Positions 8,483 to 21,924 of a stretch of 64,000 nt of DNA are shown piece by piece. Position numbers and translations under genes: made by a program. The notes below the pieces were generated by a model. The model had not been told where the DNA came from. It saw only the letters and a program-made list of their open reading frames with translations, and searched no databases. How positions within the stretch are numbered: position 1 is the stretch's first letter; every line of letters begins with the position of its first letter. The DNA comes from Candidatus Manganitrophaceae bacterium (GTDB lineage Bacteria > Nitrospirota > Nitrospiria > SBBL01 > Manganitrophaceae), in NCBI GenBank assembly GCA_016200325.1, contig JACQEZ010000020.1:186001-250000 (forward strand). Direction: 5' to 3'.

Positions 8483-9493
8483 ATGGACAGTGACGACTTT
8501 CGGCCTGCCTGGTGGTGTCCCGGGCCGCATGTTCAGACCGTTTGGCGGCGTCTTTATGGGATGACCGAGGCGCTGCCGCTTCGGCGCGAGCGGTGGGAGA
8601 CGCCGGATGACGATTTTCTCGATCTCGATTTCCTCGATCCCGAACCGGCCGAGGGGGACACCGCAACACCGACCGTCTTGTTCCTCCATGGGCTGGAGGG
8701 CTCTTCCCGGGCGAAGTATATTCTCGGCATGCATCGGGAGGCACGACGGCTCGGCTGGCGGGGAGTCGCCCTCAACTTTCGATCGTGCAGCGGGGAGATG
8801 AACCGGCAGCGTCGGTTTTACCACTCGGGGGAGACGACCGATCTTGATTGGGTCGTCCGGCAACTCCTCTCGCGCTTTCCCGGATCGCCGCTCTTCATCG
8901 TCGGTTTCTCGTTGGGGGGGAATGTCCTCCTCAAGTGGCTCGGCGAGCAGGGGACGGCGGCGCCGGAGGCGGTTCGGGCCGGGGTGGCGATCTCGGTGCC
9001 GTTCGACCTGGCGGCGGCGGCCCAAAACATCGACCGTGGGTTCAGCCGGATTTATGGACGGGTCTTCTTGAAGACCCTCAGGGAGAAGGCGGTGTTGAAG
9101 GAGCGGCGGTTTCCGGGGCTGGTCGATCCGGCGCGGGTCCGGCGGATCGCCTCCTTCGCCGAGTTTGATGACCTGGTGACGGCGCCGATCCATGGCTTTC
9201 GGAGCGGGTTTGATTATTGGACCCGCAGCAGCTCCAAGCGGTTTCTCGATGCGATCCGTCGGCCGGTCCTCCTGATCAACGCGCTGAACGATCCCTTCCT
9301 TCCGAGACATTCCATCCCTTTAAAAACAATTGAAGCGTCGAAGTGGCTGACCGCCCTGTTTCCCCCGTTCGGCGGCCACACCGGGTTCGTCGAGGGGCGG
9401 TGGCCCTGGCAGGCGCGTTATTGGACCGAGGCGCGCGCCTTTGCTTTTCTCTCCGCGCTGCAAACCGACCCGAACCGGTTGAGATCAATTTAG
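8483..9493 (+). CDS. YheT-like alpha/beta hydrolase
   Basis: 336 residues from ATG 8483. An in-frame ATG exists at 8462, but it lies in a repeat. The start RPAWWCPGPHVQT is the N-terminal signature of the YheT/UPF0017 hydrolase group. The oxyanion region is LFLHGLEG and the nucleophile elbow is GFSLGGN (Ser about 165). The catalytic His is likely in GGHTGF near the C-terminus. Probably an intracellular esterase; substrate unknown. It is divergent from tmk and 80 bases upstream of an amidohydrolase gene. Confidence 0.85.
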   Translation: MDSDDFRPAWWCPGPHVQTVWRRLYGMTEALPLRRERWETPDDDFLDLDFLDPEPAEGDTATPTVLFLHGLEGSSRAKYILGMHREARRLGWRGVALNFRSCSGEMNRQRRFYHSGETTDLDWVVRQLLSRFPGSPLFIVGFSLGGNVLLKWLGEQGTAAPEAVRAGVAISVPFDLAAAAQNIDRGFSRIYGRVFLKTLREKAVLKERRFPGLVDPARVRRIASFAEFDDLVTAPIHGFRSGFDYWTRSSSKRFLDAIRRPVLLINALNDPFLPRHSIPLKTIEASKWLTALFPPFGGHTGFVEGRWPWQARYWTEARAFAFLSALQTDPNRLRSI

Positions 9494-9572
9494 AAAACGC
9501 AAAGGGCGGGTCTTCCCGGAGGAATTCACCGGGAAGTTGTGATAGAATTTCCAGATCTTATAGGAGTCACGG

Positions 9573-10418
9573 ATGCGGGCGATCGATATGCATGTCCATC
9601 CCGGAACGCGGGAGTATCTGGTGGAGGCCGGGGGGAAATACCTTTCCGATGCGCTCCATTATTTCCATCGCCACGATGCCGTCGTCAGCTTGGAGGAGAT
9701 GGCGGCCTATTACCGGCGGGCCGAGATGCTGGCGGTGCTGCTCGCCTGGGATGCGGAGACCCACACCGGCCTCCCGCCGGTGACCAACGACTATGTCGCC
9801 GACGCGGTCCGACAGTATCCCGACGTTTTCATCGGTTTCGCCAGCGTCGATCCCTGGAAGGGGAGGATGGCGATTCGAGAGCTCGAACGAGCCGTGAAAG
9901 AATTAAAGCTGCGGGGGTTGAAGATCCACCCGATCGCCCAGGCGTTTGAGCCGAACGACCGCCGGTTTTATCCCCTCTGGGAGTGTTGCCAGGGATTGAA
10001 GGTGCCGCTTCTGATTCACACCGGGACGACCGGCGTCGGCGCCGGGGTGCCGGGGGGAAATGGGCTGAAGCTCAAATACGGTCGGCCGATTCCGGCGATC
10101 GACGACATCGCCGCCGATTTTCCGGGGCTGACGATCATCGGGGCGCATCCCTCCTGGCCGTGGCAAGAGGAGATGCTTGCCGTCGCCGTTCATAAAACGA
10201 ATGTCTACATCGATCTCTCCGGCTGGTCGCCGAAATATTTCTCCCCCTCGCTGGTCCAGCATGCCAACTCGCTGCTGCAAGACCGGGTGTTGTTCGGCTC
10301 GGACTATCCCTTTCTGACCCCGGAGCGCTGGATCGCCGATTTCGAGAAGGCGGGGTTTAAGCCGGAGGTCCGCGAGAAGATCCTCCTCGGGAACGCGAAG
10401 CGGCTCTTGGGACTCTAG
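9573..10418 (+). CDS. Amidohydrolase-2 family metal-dependent hydrolase
   Basis: 281 residues. The metal-binding HxH is in DMHVHPG at the N-terminus, followed by LKIHP, the conserved GAHPSWPW, and an Asp in FGSDYPFLTPERW near the C-terminus. These are the landmarks of the TIM-barrel family PF04909, which includes decarboxylases and lactonases. Substrate cannot be told from sequence. The ATG is preceded by a weak AGGAG-like site (TAGGAGTCACGG). Confidence 0.85.
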   Translation: MRAIDMHVHPGTREYLVEAGGKYLSDALHYFHRHDAVVSLEEMAAYYRRAEMLAVLLAWDAETHTGLPPVTNDYVADAVRQYPDVFIGFASVDPWKGRMAIRELERAVKELKLRGLKIHPIAQAFEPNDRRFYPLWECCQGLKVPLLIHTGTTGVGAGVPGGNGLKLKYGRPIPAIDDIAADFPGLTIIGAHPSWPWQEEMLAVAVHKTNVYIDLSGWSPKYFSPSLVQHANSLLQDRVLFGSDYPFLTPERWIADFEKAGFKPEVREKILLGNAKRLLGL

Positions 10419-10576
10419 CCTGTTTCTATTCAAACCCCGAAAAAAGGATTGAAAGCGGGATAAAAAGTCAGGTATATTCTGTCGTTTAAGTTATAATTCA
10501 AGGGATAAAGAAGCGATCCCCCAAAATCCCCCAAAGACGAGGGGTGTCACCCACCGGAAGATTGGGTTTAAAGTAA

Positions 10577-12067
10577 ATGAAGGATCAGGAAAGAAGGGAA
10601 AAGGGACCGGCGCCGGAAAAGAAAGCGGCCCCGGCGGCGGAGCGGCGTTCTCTCAACGGCGGCTCCGGGGGCGAGGCGGCGATCATCCTGGCGGCCGGCC
10701 AGGGGAAGCGGATGAAGTCGACCCTTCCCAAGGTCCTCCACCCCCTCTCCGGCAGCCCGATGCTTTTCTACATCCTTGATCTGGTCAAACAGGCGGAGAT
10801 CCAAAAGAGCTTCGTCATCATCGGGCATCAGGCGGAGCAGGTGTCCAAGGCGGTCGCGGACCGGGGGGTGACCTGTCTCCTTCAAGATCCGCCGCTTGGC
10901 ACCGGCCATGCCGTCCTTCAAGCGAAGGAAGCGCTCTTCGGTTTTACCGGCTCGGTCCTGATTTTAAGCGGCGACACGCCGCTGCTCCGGCCGGAGACCC
11001 TCCGGCAGCTGCGAGAGGCGCACCGGAGCGCCGGCGCGACGATGACGATTCTAACAACCCGGCTTGCAAATCCATACGGCTACGGCCGGGTGATCCGAAA
11101 AAAGAACGGCGCGATTCTGCAGGTGATCGAAGAGAAGGATGCCACGCCGGCGCAGCGGGCGATTGACGAGGTGAACACCGGTGTCTATATAATAGAGGCC
11201 CCTTTTCTTTTTGAGGCGTTGGGGGAGGTGCAGCCGAACAACCAGCAGAAAGAGTATTACCTCACCGATCTGATCGGGATCGCCGCCCGTCGCGGGGAGC
11301 CGCTCGCCGGGGTGGAAGCCGATCCGGACGAGGTGATCGGGGTCAACAGCCGCGCCGACCTCGCCCGGGCCGAGGCGATTCTCCAAAAGCGGATCGTCAC
11401 CCATTGGATGTCCGAGGGGGTCACCTTCATCGATCCGGCGCAGGTTCGGATCGGCCCCGCCGTCGAGATCGGGCGCGATGTCCTCATCTATCCGGGCGTT
11501 ACGCTGGAGGGGAAGAGCGCGATCGGGGAGGGGTCAACCCTTTATCCTTGCCGGATCAAGAACAGCCGGCTCGGCGCGCAGGTGGTGGTGAAAGATTACT
11601 CTGTCGTCGAAGATTCGGAGATCGAATCGGACGCGTCGGTCGGCCCCTTTGCCCACCTGCGGCCCGGCACGGTGCTTCGGCGCGGGGCGAAGGTCGGCAA
11701 TTTCGTCGAGATCAAAAAGAGCGAGCTGGGAGAGGGATCGAAGGCGAATCATCTGACCTACATCGGCGACACGGTCGTCGGCAAAGGGGTCAACATCGGC
11801 GCCGGAACGATCACCTGCAACTACGACGGCGAGAAGAAATATCGGACGATTATCGAGGATGATGTCTTTATCGGGAGCGACACCCAGTTGGTGGCGCCGG
11901 TGCGGGTCGGGGCGGGCGCGTTGATCGCCGCCGGAACGACCGTCACCCGCGATGTTCCGCCGGGGTCGTTGGCGATCTCCCGCGTTCGACAAGAGAATAA
12001 GGAAGGCTGGGCAGCTAAAAAGAAGTCAAAGAGAGCTGAGGGTGGAGGCGAACGGGGGAAAGAGTAA
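10577..12067 (+). CDS. glmU: Bifunctional GlmU: N-acetylglucosamine-1-phosphate uridyltransferase and glucosamine-1-phosphate acetyltransferase
   Basis: It makes UDP-GlcNAc for peptidoglycan and LPS. The N-terminal pyrophosphorylase motif LAAGQGKRM is near residue 38. The GTGHA substrate loop and a left-handed beta-helix of hexapeptide repeats with HLRPG and NFVEIK (about 270-470) complete the acetyltransferase half. At 496 residues it is 35-45 longer than usual. The extra length is a charged N-terminal extension of about 33 residues and a basic tail. No later in-frame ATG precedes the catalytic motif, so the extension seems real. glmS follows directly, so the two UDP-GlcNAc steps are linked. 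Confidence 0.96.
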   Translation: MKDQERREKGPAPEKKAAPAAERRSLNGGSGGEAAIILAAGQGKRMKSTLPKVLHPLSGSPMLFYILDLVKQAEIQKSFVIIGHQAEQVSKAVADRGVTCLLQDPPLGTGHAVLQAKEALFGFTGSVLILSGDTPLLRPETLRQLREAHRSAGATMTILTTRLANPYGYGRVIRKKNGAILQVIEEKDATPAQRAIDEVNTGVYIIEAPFLFEALGEVQPNNQQKEYYLTDLIGIAARRGEPLAGVEADPDEVIGVNSRADLARAEAILQKRIVTHWMSEGVTFIDPAQVRIGPAVEIGRDVLIYPGVTLEGKSAIGEGSTLYPCRIKNSRLGAQVVVKDYSVVEDSEIESDASVGPFAHLRPGTVLRRGAKVGNFVEIKKSELGEGSKANHLTYIGDTVVGKGVNIGAGTITCNYDGEKKYRTIIEDDVFIGSDTQLVAPVRVGAGALIAAGTTVTRDVPPGSLAISRVRQENKEGWAAKKKSKRAEGGGERGKE

Positions 12068-12129
12068 AAGAGGCAGCCTTTCTTTTCCCCCCGGCCTGTC
12101 ATGCTTCAGCTCCTATTCGGAGTCTTCAC

Positions 12130-13959
12130 ATGTGTGGGATCATCGGGTATATCGGTGAGAAAAATGTGGTGTCGGTCTTGGTCGACGGGCTTCGGCGGCT
12201 CGAATACCGGGGGTATGATTCCGCCGGGATCGCTTACTTTGCCGACGGCGCGCTGGATGTCCGGCGATCGGTCGGAAAGCTCGCCGCGCTCGAAGCGAAC
12301 CTCTCACCGATTCCGCCGAACGGACATTCCGGAATCGGCCACACCCGCTGGGCGACCCATGGGAAGCCGTCGGAGGAGAACGCCCACCCGCATCGCGCCG
12401 GCTCCCTCGTCGTCGTCCACAACGGGATCATCGAGAACTACCTCTCGCTGAAGAAGGGCCTCCAAGCGCAGGGGCGGCTCTTTACCTCCGACACCGACAC
12501 CGAGGTGATTGTCCATCTGATCGATCAGTTCTATCAGAGCGGGATGCCGCTGGAGAAAGCGGTCCAGGGGGCGATCGAACGGATGGTCGGAAGTTACGCG
12601 ATCTGTGTTCTCTCCGAGAAAGAGCCGGAACGCTTGATCGCCTTCCGCTCCGGCTGTCCGCTGGTCGTCGGCGTCGGGGAGAAGGAGTTCTTTGTCGCTT
12701 CCGATATTCCGGCCTTCTTAAGCCACACCCGCGAGGTGATCTTCCTCGACGATGGAGAGCTGGCGGTGATGACCCGCAGCGGCGCCGAGATCTTCGATCT
12801 CAAGGGAGCGCTCCTCTCGAAGAAGAGCCAACATATCTCGTGGGACCCGGTGATGGCCGAAAAGGGGGGCTACCGCCATTTCATGCAAAAAGAGATTCAC
12901 GAGCAGCCGCGCGCCCTCGTCGACACGATCCGGGGCCGGGTCGGCCAGGAGGCGGGAGAGGTCTTTCTGGAAGAGGTCGGTTTATCGGCGAAAGATCTCC
13001 AGAATTTCCGACGGGCGATCTTGGTCGGGTGCGGGACATCGTGGCATGCCGCCCTGGTCGGAAAGTTTTTGATCGAGTCGCTCTCCCACCTTCCGGTCGA
13101 AGTCGACATCGCCTCCGAATTTCGCTACCGGAACCCGCGGCTCGCGTCGAACGATCTGTTGGTGGTGATTTCACAGTCGGGCGAGACGGCCGATACCTTG
13201 GCGGCATTAAAAGAAGCGAAGTCGAAGAAGGCCCGCACCCTGGCGATCTGCAACGTGGTCGGGAGCAGCATCAGCCGCGAGGCCGAATCGATCTTTTATA
13301 CCCACGCCGGCCCCGAGATCTCCGTCGCCTCCACCAAGGCCTTTACCACCCAGCTGACCGCGCTGACCCTCTTGGCGATCGACTTCGGCCGAAAGCGGGG
13401 GGTCCTTCAGGAGGAGCAGGGAAAACAGCTGATCCACGCGTTGGTCCATCTCCCCAAACAGATCGAAGAGCTCCTCCGCCATGAGGAGCGGGTGGCCGCC
13501 ATCGCCAAACGGTTTTTCCGCCATCGCGACTTCCTCTACCTCGGCCGGGGGATCCAATATCCGGTCGCGCTCGAGGGGGCGCTGAAGTTGAAGGAGATTT
13601 CTTACATCCACGCCGAGGGGTATCCGGCGGGGGAGATGAAGCACGGTCCGATCGCCTTGATCGACGAGAACATGCCGGTGGTCGTGTTGGCTCCCAAGGA
13701 TGAGGTCTACGACAAGATGGTCAACAATGTGATGGAGGTGAAGGCGCGCGGCGGAATCATCATTGCCTTCGCGGAAGAGGGGGATAACGAAATCGCGTCG
13801 CTCGCCGACGAGGTTTTCTTCGTCCCGAAGGTCCACCCTCAGCTCAGCCCGATTCTGATGACGATCCCGCTGCAGCTGCTTGCCTATTATATCGCGGTGC
13901 TGCGGGGGAGCGATGTCGACCAGCCGAGAAACCTGGCAAAAAGCGTCACGGTAGAATAA
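12130..13959 (+). CDS. glmS: Glucosamine-fructose-6-phosphate aminotransferase (isomerising)
   Basis: 609 residues, normal length. It starts MCGIIGYIG, so Cys2 becomes the glutaminase nucleophile after Met removal. Two SIS sugar-isomerase domains follow (SQSGETADT near residue 350). The C-terminus [13 protein letters not shown] is the highly conserved GlmS tail. It makes glucosamine-6-phosphate from fructose-6-phosphate and glutamine. It lies 62 bases after glmU. The leader shows no recognisable glmS ribozyme. Confidence 0.98.
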   Translation: MCGIIGYIGEKNVVSVLVDGLRRLEYRGYDSAGIAYFADGALDVRRSVGKLAALEANLSPIPPNGHSGIGHTRWATHGKPSEENAHPHRAGSLVVVHNGIIENYLSLKKGLQAQGRLFTSDTDTEVIVHLIDQFYQSGMPLEKAVQGAIERMVGSYAICVLSEKEPERLIAFRSGCPLVVGVGEKEFFVASDIPAFLSHTREVIFLDDGELAVMTRSGAEIFDLKGALLSKKSQHISWDPVMAEKGGYRHFMQKEIHEQPRALVDTIRGRVGQEAGEVFLEEVGLSAKDLQNFRRAILVGCGTSWHAALVGKFLIESLSHLPVEVDIASEFRYRNPRLASNDLLVVISQSGETADTLAALKEAKSKKARTLAICNVVGSSISREAESIFYTHAGPEISVASTKAFTTQLTALTLLAIDFGRKRGVLQEEQGKQLIHALVHLPKQIEELLRHEERVAAIAKRFFRHRDFLYLGRGIQYPVALEGALKLKEISYIHAEGYPAGEMKHGPIALIDENMPVVVLAPKDEVYDKMVNNVMEVKARGGIIIAFAEEGDNEIASLADEVFFVPKVHPQLSPILMTIPLQLLAYYIAVLRGSDVDQPRNLAKSVTVE

Positions 13960-14029
13960 TTGCTCGGAGCTCAAAATCGAGGGGTCCGAATTCAAGAGGA
14001 GGGGTGAGTCTTTTCTTCTCTTTCGGATG

Positions 14030-14059
14030 TTGACGTCCGACTTCTTTATCCCGTATTAT
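14030..14059 (+). promoter_or_regulatory. Probable sigma-70 promoter for pcrA
   Basis: TTGACG at 14030-14035 and TATTAT at 14054-14059 are separated by 18 bases and end about 30 bases before the pcrA ATG. The match to the -35/-10 consensus is good, but no transcription data support it. Confidence 0.55.
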
Positions 14060-14089
14060 CCATATTTGATTTAAGAATTTAAGGCCCCG

Positions 14090-16378
14090 ATGACAGACAT
14101 CCTCAGCAATTTGAACCCGCGGCAGCTCGAAGCGGTCCAGCATACCGAAGGGCCGCTTCTTATTTTGGCCGGGGCGGGGAGCGGCAAGACGCGCGTCCTC
14201 ACCCACCGGATCGCCTACCTCGTCGAGCGGTGCGGTGTCTCTCCCAGCCGGATCTTGGGGGTGACCTTTACCAACAAGGCGGCGGAGGAGATGCGGGAGC
14301 GGATCATGAAGCTGGTTCCCGGCGAGCCGGGGCGCCGGCTGACGATCTCGACGTTTCATGCCGTCTGCCTGAAGATCCTTCGCCGGAACATCCATCGCCT
14401 CGGATACAAAAACGACTTCGTCATCTACGACTCCGCCGATCAGCTCGCGTTGGTGAAGGGATGCACCGAAGCCCTCGGGGTGAACGAGGATCTCTATCCC
14501 CCCCGAACGTTTCTGACCCGGATCAGTCAGCTGAAGCATCAATTGATCACCCCGCATGAATACCTGGACAAGGGGGCTGACTTCGGCTTGGAAGACAAGC
14601 TCAAGAAGGTCTATGCGCTCTATCAAGAGCGGTTGACGGCGGCCCAGGGGCTCGACTTCGACGACCTGATCGGGACGACGATCCGCCTCTTTACCTCCAT
14701 TCCGGAGGTGCTGGAGCGTTACCGAGAACAGTTCGAATACATTTTGGTCGATGAGTACCAAGACACCAACGCGGCCCAATATCGGTTGATTCATCTTCTC
14801 ATCACCGAGCGGAGAAACCTCTGCGTTGTGGGGGACGACGATCAGTCGATCTACGCCTTTCGCGGCGCCGACGTCGGGAATATCTTGAGCTTCGAGCGCG
14901 ATTTTCCCGACGCCAAGGTGGTGGTCCTGAGCCAGAATTACCGCTCGACCGGGATGATCCTCTCGGCCGCCGCGGCGGTGATCGAAAACAACACCCGGCG
15001 GAAATCGAAAGACCTCTTCACCGAAAATCCGACCGGCGAGCCGCTCCTCTGGGCTCAGGTCGAAAATGAGGAGGACGAAGCGCGCTTCGTCCGTGACACG
15101 GTTCGGAGCCTACAGGACCGCGAGGGAAGGACCCTCTCCGAGTTCAGCATCCTCTATCGGACCAATGCGCAGTCGCGTGTGATGGAAGAGGCGCTGCGCA
15201 ACGCGGGGATTCCGTATATCATCGTCGGCGGTCTTCGCTTTTATGAGCGGAAGGAGATCAAAGACCTGATCGCTTATCTTCGACTGGTCGTCTATCCGGG
15301 AGATGCGATCAGCCTCCGGCGGGTGATCAATCTGCCGCAGCGGGGGGTGGGGGCGACCTCGCTGGAGCGGCTCGACGCCTATGCCGAGGCGGAGCGGCTT
15401 TCCCTTTTTGATGCCATCGGCCGGATCGTTTCGGTCGATGACGGAACGCTCGCGGCGGAGATCGGCCTCTCCACCAACGCCCGGCGCGGGCTGTCGGCGT
15501 TTTATCGGTTTATCGAAACGATTCGGATCGTCTCGGAGACCCAGACCCTTCCGCAGCTGGTTCGCTACCTGGTCGATGAGCTGAATTACCTCGAGTTTAT
15601 CCGAAAAGAGTATGCGCACGAAGCGGAGGGGCGGATCGAAAACATCCTCGAGTTCATCAATGCCGCCGATCAGTTTGAGCCGATGATAGAGGACGACGCG
15701 CCGGAGGGGAGCGATCCGGCGGAGACGTCGACCGGGCTGAAAGCGTTTCTCGACCAGATTGCGCTGGTCGGCGCCGGGGATGAGCCCGATGCCACCGGCG
15801 GCGGGGTGACGCTGATGACCCTCCATTCAGCGAAAGGGCTCGAGTTCCCGGTCGTCTTCTTGATCGGAATGGAGGAAGGGCTCTTTCCGCACTCCCGGTC
15901 GTTGACCGACCTTCGCGAGATGGAGGAGGAGCGGCGGCTCTGCTACGTCGGGATGACCCGCGCGCGAGAGAGACTCTATCTCATCAGCGCCGCGCAGCGC
16001 CGGCTTTATGGCAGCTCGCAGTGGAATTCCCCCTCCCGGTTTATTCAAGAGCTCCCCAAAGAGGGGATCACGATCGTCAGCCGGAAACCGTCTTACCCGG
16101 CGGGGCGCGACCGACTCCAACCCCACAATTACGATCGATCCCGCAACTGGCGGCCCCGGCAGGAGCCGCGACCTTCCGACGATCCGGTGTATACCGACCT
16201 TCAAGAGAGCGAGGGGGCCTTTCCGATCGGATCGATGGTGCGCCATCCCCTCTTCGGAATCGGGCGGGTCCAGCGCTGCGAGGGCGAAGGGGAAGAGGCG
16301 AAGGTGACGGTGACCTTCTCTTCGGTGGGGACGAAGAAACTGGCATTGAAATATGCTAAACTGGAGAAACATTTTTAG
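14090..16378 (+). CDS. pcrA: UvrD/PcrA-type superfamily 1 DNA helicase
   Basis: 762 residues with the complete SF1A motif set. Walker A is AGAGSGKT near residue 28, motif II is VDEYQDTN, and motif III is GDDDQSIYAFRGAD. The later motifs LSQNYRS, TLHSAKGLEF and YVGMTRA are all present. The C-terminal 60 residues form the Tudor-like domain typical of PcrA (GSMVRHPLFGIGRV). It unwinds DNA 3' to 5' in excision repair and fork rescue. Whether to call it PcrA or UvrD is a naming matter; the C-terminal domain favours PcrA. Confidence 0.95.
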   Translation: MTDILSNLNPRQLEAVQHTEGPLLILAGAGSGKTRVLTHRIAYLVERCGVSPSRILGVTFTNKAAEEMRERIMKLVPGEPGRRLTISTFHAVCLKILRRNIHRLGYKNDFVIYDSADQLALVKGCTEALGVNEDLYPPRTFLTRISQLKHQLITPHEYLDKGADFGLEDKLKKVYALYQERLTAAQGLDFDDLIGTTIRLFTSIPEVLERYREQFEYILVDEYQDTNAAQYRLIHLLITERRNLCVVGDDDQSIYAFRGADVGNILSFERDFPDAKVVVLSQNYRSTGMILSAAAAVIENNTRRKSKDLFTENPTGEPLLWAQVENEEDEARFVRDTVRSLQDREGRTLSEFSILYRTNAQSRVMEEALRNAGIPYIIVGGLRFYERKEIKDLIAYLRLVVYPGDAISLRRVINLPQRGVGATSLERLDAYAEAERLSLFDAIGRIVSVDDGTLAAEIGLSTNARRGLSAFYRFIETIRIVSETQTLPQLVRYLVDELNYLEFIRKEYAHEAEGRIENILEFINAADQFEPMIEDDAPEGSDPAETSTGLKAFLDQIALVGAGDEPDATGGGVTLMTLHSAKGLEFPVVFLIGMEEGLFPHSRSLTDLREMEEERRLCYVGMTRARERLYLISAAQRRLYGSSQWNSPSRFIQELPKEGITIVSRKPSYPAGRDRLQPHNYDRSRNWRPRQEPRPSDDPVYTDLQESEGAFPIGSMVRHPLFGIGRVQRCEGEGEEAKVTVTFSSVGTKKLALKYAKLEKHF

Positions 16379-16389
16379 GGGAGAATGCG

Positions 16390-16677
16390 GTGAAAATCGA
16401 TCGAGAAGAGGTGTTGCACGTGGCAAAGCTGGCGCGGCTCAGTTTGTCATCCGAAGAGATCGACCGGCTCACCGATCAGCTCAGCAACATCCTCACCTAT
16501 GTCGAGAAGCTCAACCAGGCGGATACGAAGAATATCGAGCCGACGTCCCATGTCCTCTCCCTCTCGAATGTCTTCCGAGAGGATCGGGCGAGACCGTCGC
16601 TCCCGGTCGAAAAAGCGCTGGAAAACGCGCCTGAAAAGGAAGGGGCGTTCTTCCGGGTGCCGAAGATTATCGAATAG
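16390..16677 (+). CDS. gatC: Aspartyl/glutamyl-tRNA amidotransferase subunit C
   Basis: 95 residues. The conserved pattern EEVLHVAKLARLSL at the start and the DR...AEN-type C-terminus fit GatC, the small linker subunit that stabilises GatA-GatB. It starts at a GTG (16390). gatA and gatB lie downstream but interleaved with panD and a GGCT-like gene. Confidence 0.95.
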   Translation: MKIDREEVLHVAKLARLSLSSEEIDRLTDQLSNILTYVEKLNQADTKNIEPTSHVLSLSNVFREDRARPSLPVEKALENAPEKEGAFFRVPKIIE

Positions 16678-16728
16678 AGAATCGGCGAGAGGCCTATTGT
16701 CCCCTCGCCCTATTTAAAGAGGAATCAG

Positions 16729-17090
16729 ATGTTAAGACAAATGTTACGATCCAAAATACACCGCGCCACCATCACCGAGTCGGAGCTCCATTATGAAGGG
16801 AGCATCACCGTCGACCGCGCGTTGATGGAGGCGGCCGGGATGCTTCCGTATGAGCAGGTGATGGTCTCCAACTTGAGCAACGGCGAGCGATTCATCACCT
16901 ACCTTTTGCCGGGCGACAAAGGCTCCGGGACGATCTGTCTCAACGGGCCGACGGCGCGCAAAGGGGTGGTCGGCGACAAGGTGATCATCTTCTGCTATGC
17001 CGCCTATAACGAGGAAGAGCTCAAGGGATACCTGCCGAAGGTGGTCAAGGTCGATGAAAAAAATCGGGTGGAGTCTGTCAGGAGTGGCAT

Positions 17091-17094
<4 letters not shown>
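16729..17094 (+). CDS. panD: Aspartate 1-decarboxylase
   Basis: 121 residues. The self-cleavage site is the Gly-Ser in HYEGSITVD (Ser about 25), which yields the pyruvoyl cofactor. The catalytic Tyr region lies in [12 protein letters not shown]. It makes beta-alanine for pantothenate and CoA. Its stop overlaps the TTG start of gatA (TTGA), so the genes are coupled despite unrelated functions. Confidence 0.97.
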
Positions 17095-18547
<1,453 letters not shown>

Positions 18548-18551
<4 letters not shown>

Positions 18552-18997
18552 TCTACTTCGCCTACGGTTCGAACATGGATCATGACCAGATGCAGGCCCG
18601 CTGTCCGGGACACAAGGTGATCGGCGTGGGCCGGCTGTCCCACTACACCCTTGCCTTCACCCGATGGTCCCGGTCGTGGAACAGCGGCACCGCCGACATC
18701 CTGCCCGAGCAGGGAAAAGAGATCTGCGGCGTCCTCTTCGACCTGACGCTGGACGATCTCAAGCGGATGGACAAATTCGCCGATTATCCGAACTCCTACG
18801 TCCGCCAGGATGTCATGGTGGAGCGGCCGGGAGCGCAGCAGGGGGAGCGGCTTCCCGCACTCACCTACGTGGCGATCCGCCAAGGGGCGTTTCTCCCCTC
18901 CAAAGCCTATCTCAGCAAGATGATCCAAGGGGCGGAGAAGAACCAGCTCTCGGCCCAGTACATCCAATTTTTGAAATCGCTTCGGACCCATGATTGA
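18548..18997 (+). CDS. Gamma-glutamylcyclotransferase (GGCT/AIG2)-like protein
   Basis: 149 residues from a GTG at 18548 that overlaps the gatA stop (GTGA). The start YFAYGSNM is the substrate-binding signature of the GGCT-like fold, and the rest ([10 protein letters not shown]) fits that family. A longer frame to 18416 reads inside gatA and is not supported. Members cleave gamma-glutamyl amines or act on other gamma-glutamyl compounds; the substrate here is unknown. Confidence 0.85.
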
Positions 18998-19072
18998 TAG
19001 AAAGGATTGCGTCGGTCGCGATCGATCCGACCGAGCCTTTTTCTTTCGTAAAGATAATCTAAGGATACTGTG

Positions 19073-20506
19073 ATGAAGTATGAAGCTGTCATCGGACTGG
19101 AAGTCCACGCGCAGGTCTTGACCGAATCGAAGATTTTCTGCGGCTGCAGCACGAAGTTCGGTCAGCCTCCCAACAGCCAGACCTGCCCGATCTGTCTCGG
19201 GCATCCGGGAGTCCTCCCGGTGCTGAATCAAAAGGTGGTGGAGAACGCGATCCGGATGGGGGTGGCGACCCATTGTCAGATCGCGCCGCACGCCCGGTTT
19301 GCGCGGAAGAACTATTTCTACCCCGATCTTCCCAAGGGATATCAGATCTCGATGTATGAGCTCCCCCTGGCGGAGCATGGCTACATTGAGATCGCGGTCA
19401 ACGGAGCGACCCGGCGGATCGGACTGACCCGAATTCATATGGAAGAAGATGCGGGGAAAAACCTTCATGAGGGGATCGAGGCGGCGAGCCACGTCGATCT
19501 CAACCGCGCCGGCGTCCCGCTGCTGGAGATCGTCAGCGAGCCCGACATTCGCACTTCGGACGAAGCGGTCGCCTATCTCAAAAAGCTCCGGCAAATCTTA
19601 ATCTACACCGGCGTCTCCGACGCCGACATGGAGAAGGGGAATTTTCGCTGTGATGCGAACGTCTCCATCCGCCCGGTCGGGAGCGAGAAATTCGGCACCC
19701 GCGCCGAGGTGAAGAACATGAATTCTTTCCGCTTCATTCAAAAAGCGATCGAGTATGAAATGGTGCGCCAGGAGAAAATTCTGGAGGAGGGGGGAAAGAT
19801 CGTTCAAGAGACCCGCCTCTGGGACACCAAGAGCGGGATGACCTTTTCGATGCGAAGCAAGGAAGCGGCGCACGACTACCGCTACTTCCCGGAGCCCGAC
19901 CTGGTCCCGCTCGCGGTCGATCAAAAGTGGATTGACACAATTACCGCGACCCTCCCTGAGCTTCCCGATGCGAAGCGGGCGCGCTTTGTCTCGGCCTATC
20001 AGATTCCGGACTATGACGCCGTGATCCTGACCGGCTCGGAGGGGCTCGCCGATTTCTTCGAGAAAGCGGTGAAAGCCTATCCGAAGCCGAAGATCGTCAG
20101 CAACTGGGTGATGGGCGATCTCCTCCGCGAGCTCAACAATGAAAATAAAGAGATCGAACAGGCGCCGATCCGTCCCGAGCAGTTGGCGGCGATGTTGAAG
20201 ATGATCGAGGACGGAACGATCAGCGGAAAGATCGCGAAGACGGTCTTCGAGGAGATGTATCGGAGCGGCGCCGATCCGGAGAAGATCGTTCAAGAAAAAG
20301 GGCTGGTTCAGATGAGCGATACCTCGGCGCTCGAGGGGGTGATCGACGAGGTGATGACCGCCAATCCGAAAGAGGTCGAAGGATACCGCGCCGGCAAGGA
20401 GAAGCTCCTCGGGTTCTTCGTCGGCCAGGTGATGAAGCGCTCCGGTGGAAAGGCGAATCCCGGGATGTTGAACGAACTGTTAAAGCGGAAGCTGGCGCCG
20501 AAATAA
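19073..20506 (+). CDS. gatB: Aspartyl/glutamyl-tRNA amidotransferase subunit B
   Basis: 477 residues. The start [16 protein letters not shown] is diagnostic. The zinc-binding cysteines (CGCS and CPICLGHPG) and the C-terminal YqeY-like tail ([12 protein letters not shown]) are present. It binds and activates the misacylated tRNA. ATG 19073 has AAGGA eight bases upstream; an adjacent GTG at 19070 is possible. It completes GatCAB with the upstream subunits. Confidence 0.97.
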   Translation: MKYEAVIGLEVHAQVLTESKIFCGCSTKFGQPPNSQTCPICLGHPGVLPVLNQKVVENAIRMGVATHCQIAPHARFARKNYFYPDLPKGYQISMYELPLAEHGYIEIAVNGATRRIGLTRIHMEEDAGKNLHEGIEAASHVDLNRAGVPLLEIVSEPDIRTSDEAVAYLKKLRQILIYTGVSDADMEKGNFRCDANVSIRPVGSEKFGTRAEVKNMNSFRFIQKAIEYEMVRQEKILEEGGKIVQETRLWDTKSGMTFSMRSKEAAHDYRYFPEPDLVPLAVDQKWIDTITATLPELPDAKRARFVSAYQIPDYDAVILTGSEGLADFFEKAVKAYPKPKIVSNWVMGDLLRELNNENKEIEQAPIRPEQLAAMLKMIEDGTISGKIAKTVFEEMYRSGADPEKIVQEKGLVQMSDTSALEGVIDEVMTANPKEVEGYRAGKEKLLGFFVGQVMKRSGGKANPGMLNELLKRKLAPK

Positions 20507-21811
<1,305 letters not shown>

Positions 21812-21924
21812 TCAGGCCGATGCTTCCGCCGCGGCACTAAATCGCATTTTCGGGTATCCTTGTCTATAGTTTTGAGCCCGTTGAGGGTGACTTCACCGAC
21901 TGAGAACCGACAGAGGAGAGCGGA

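Noticed and set aside
12068-12129. glmS ribozyme upstream of glmS
   Set aside because: The gap is only 62 bases and shows neither the ribozyme core nor enough length.
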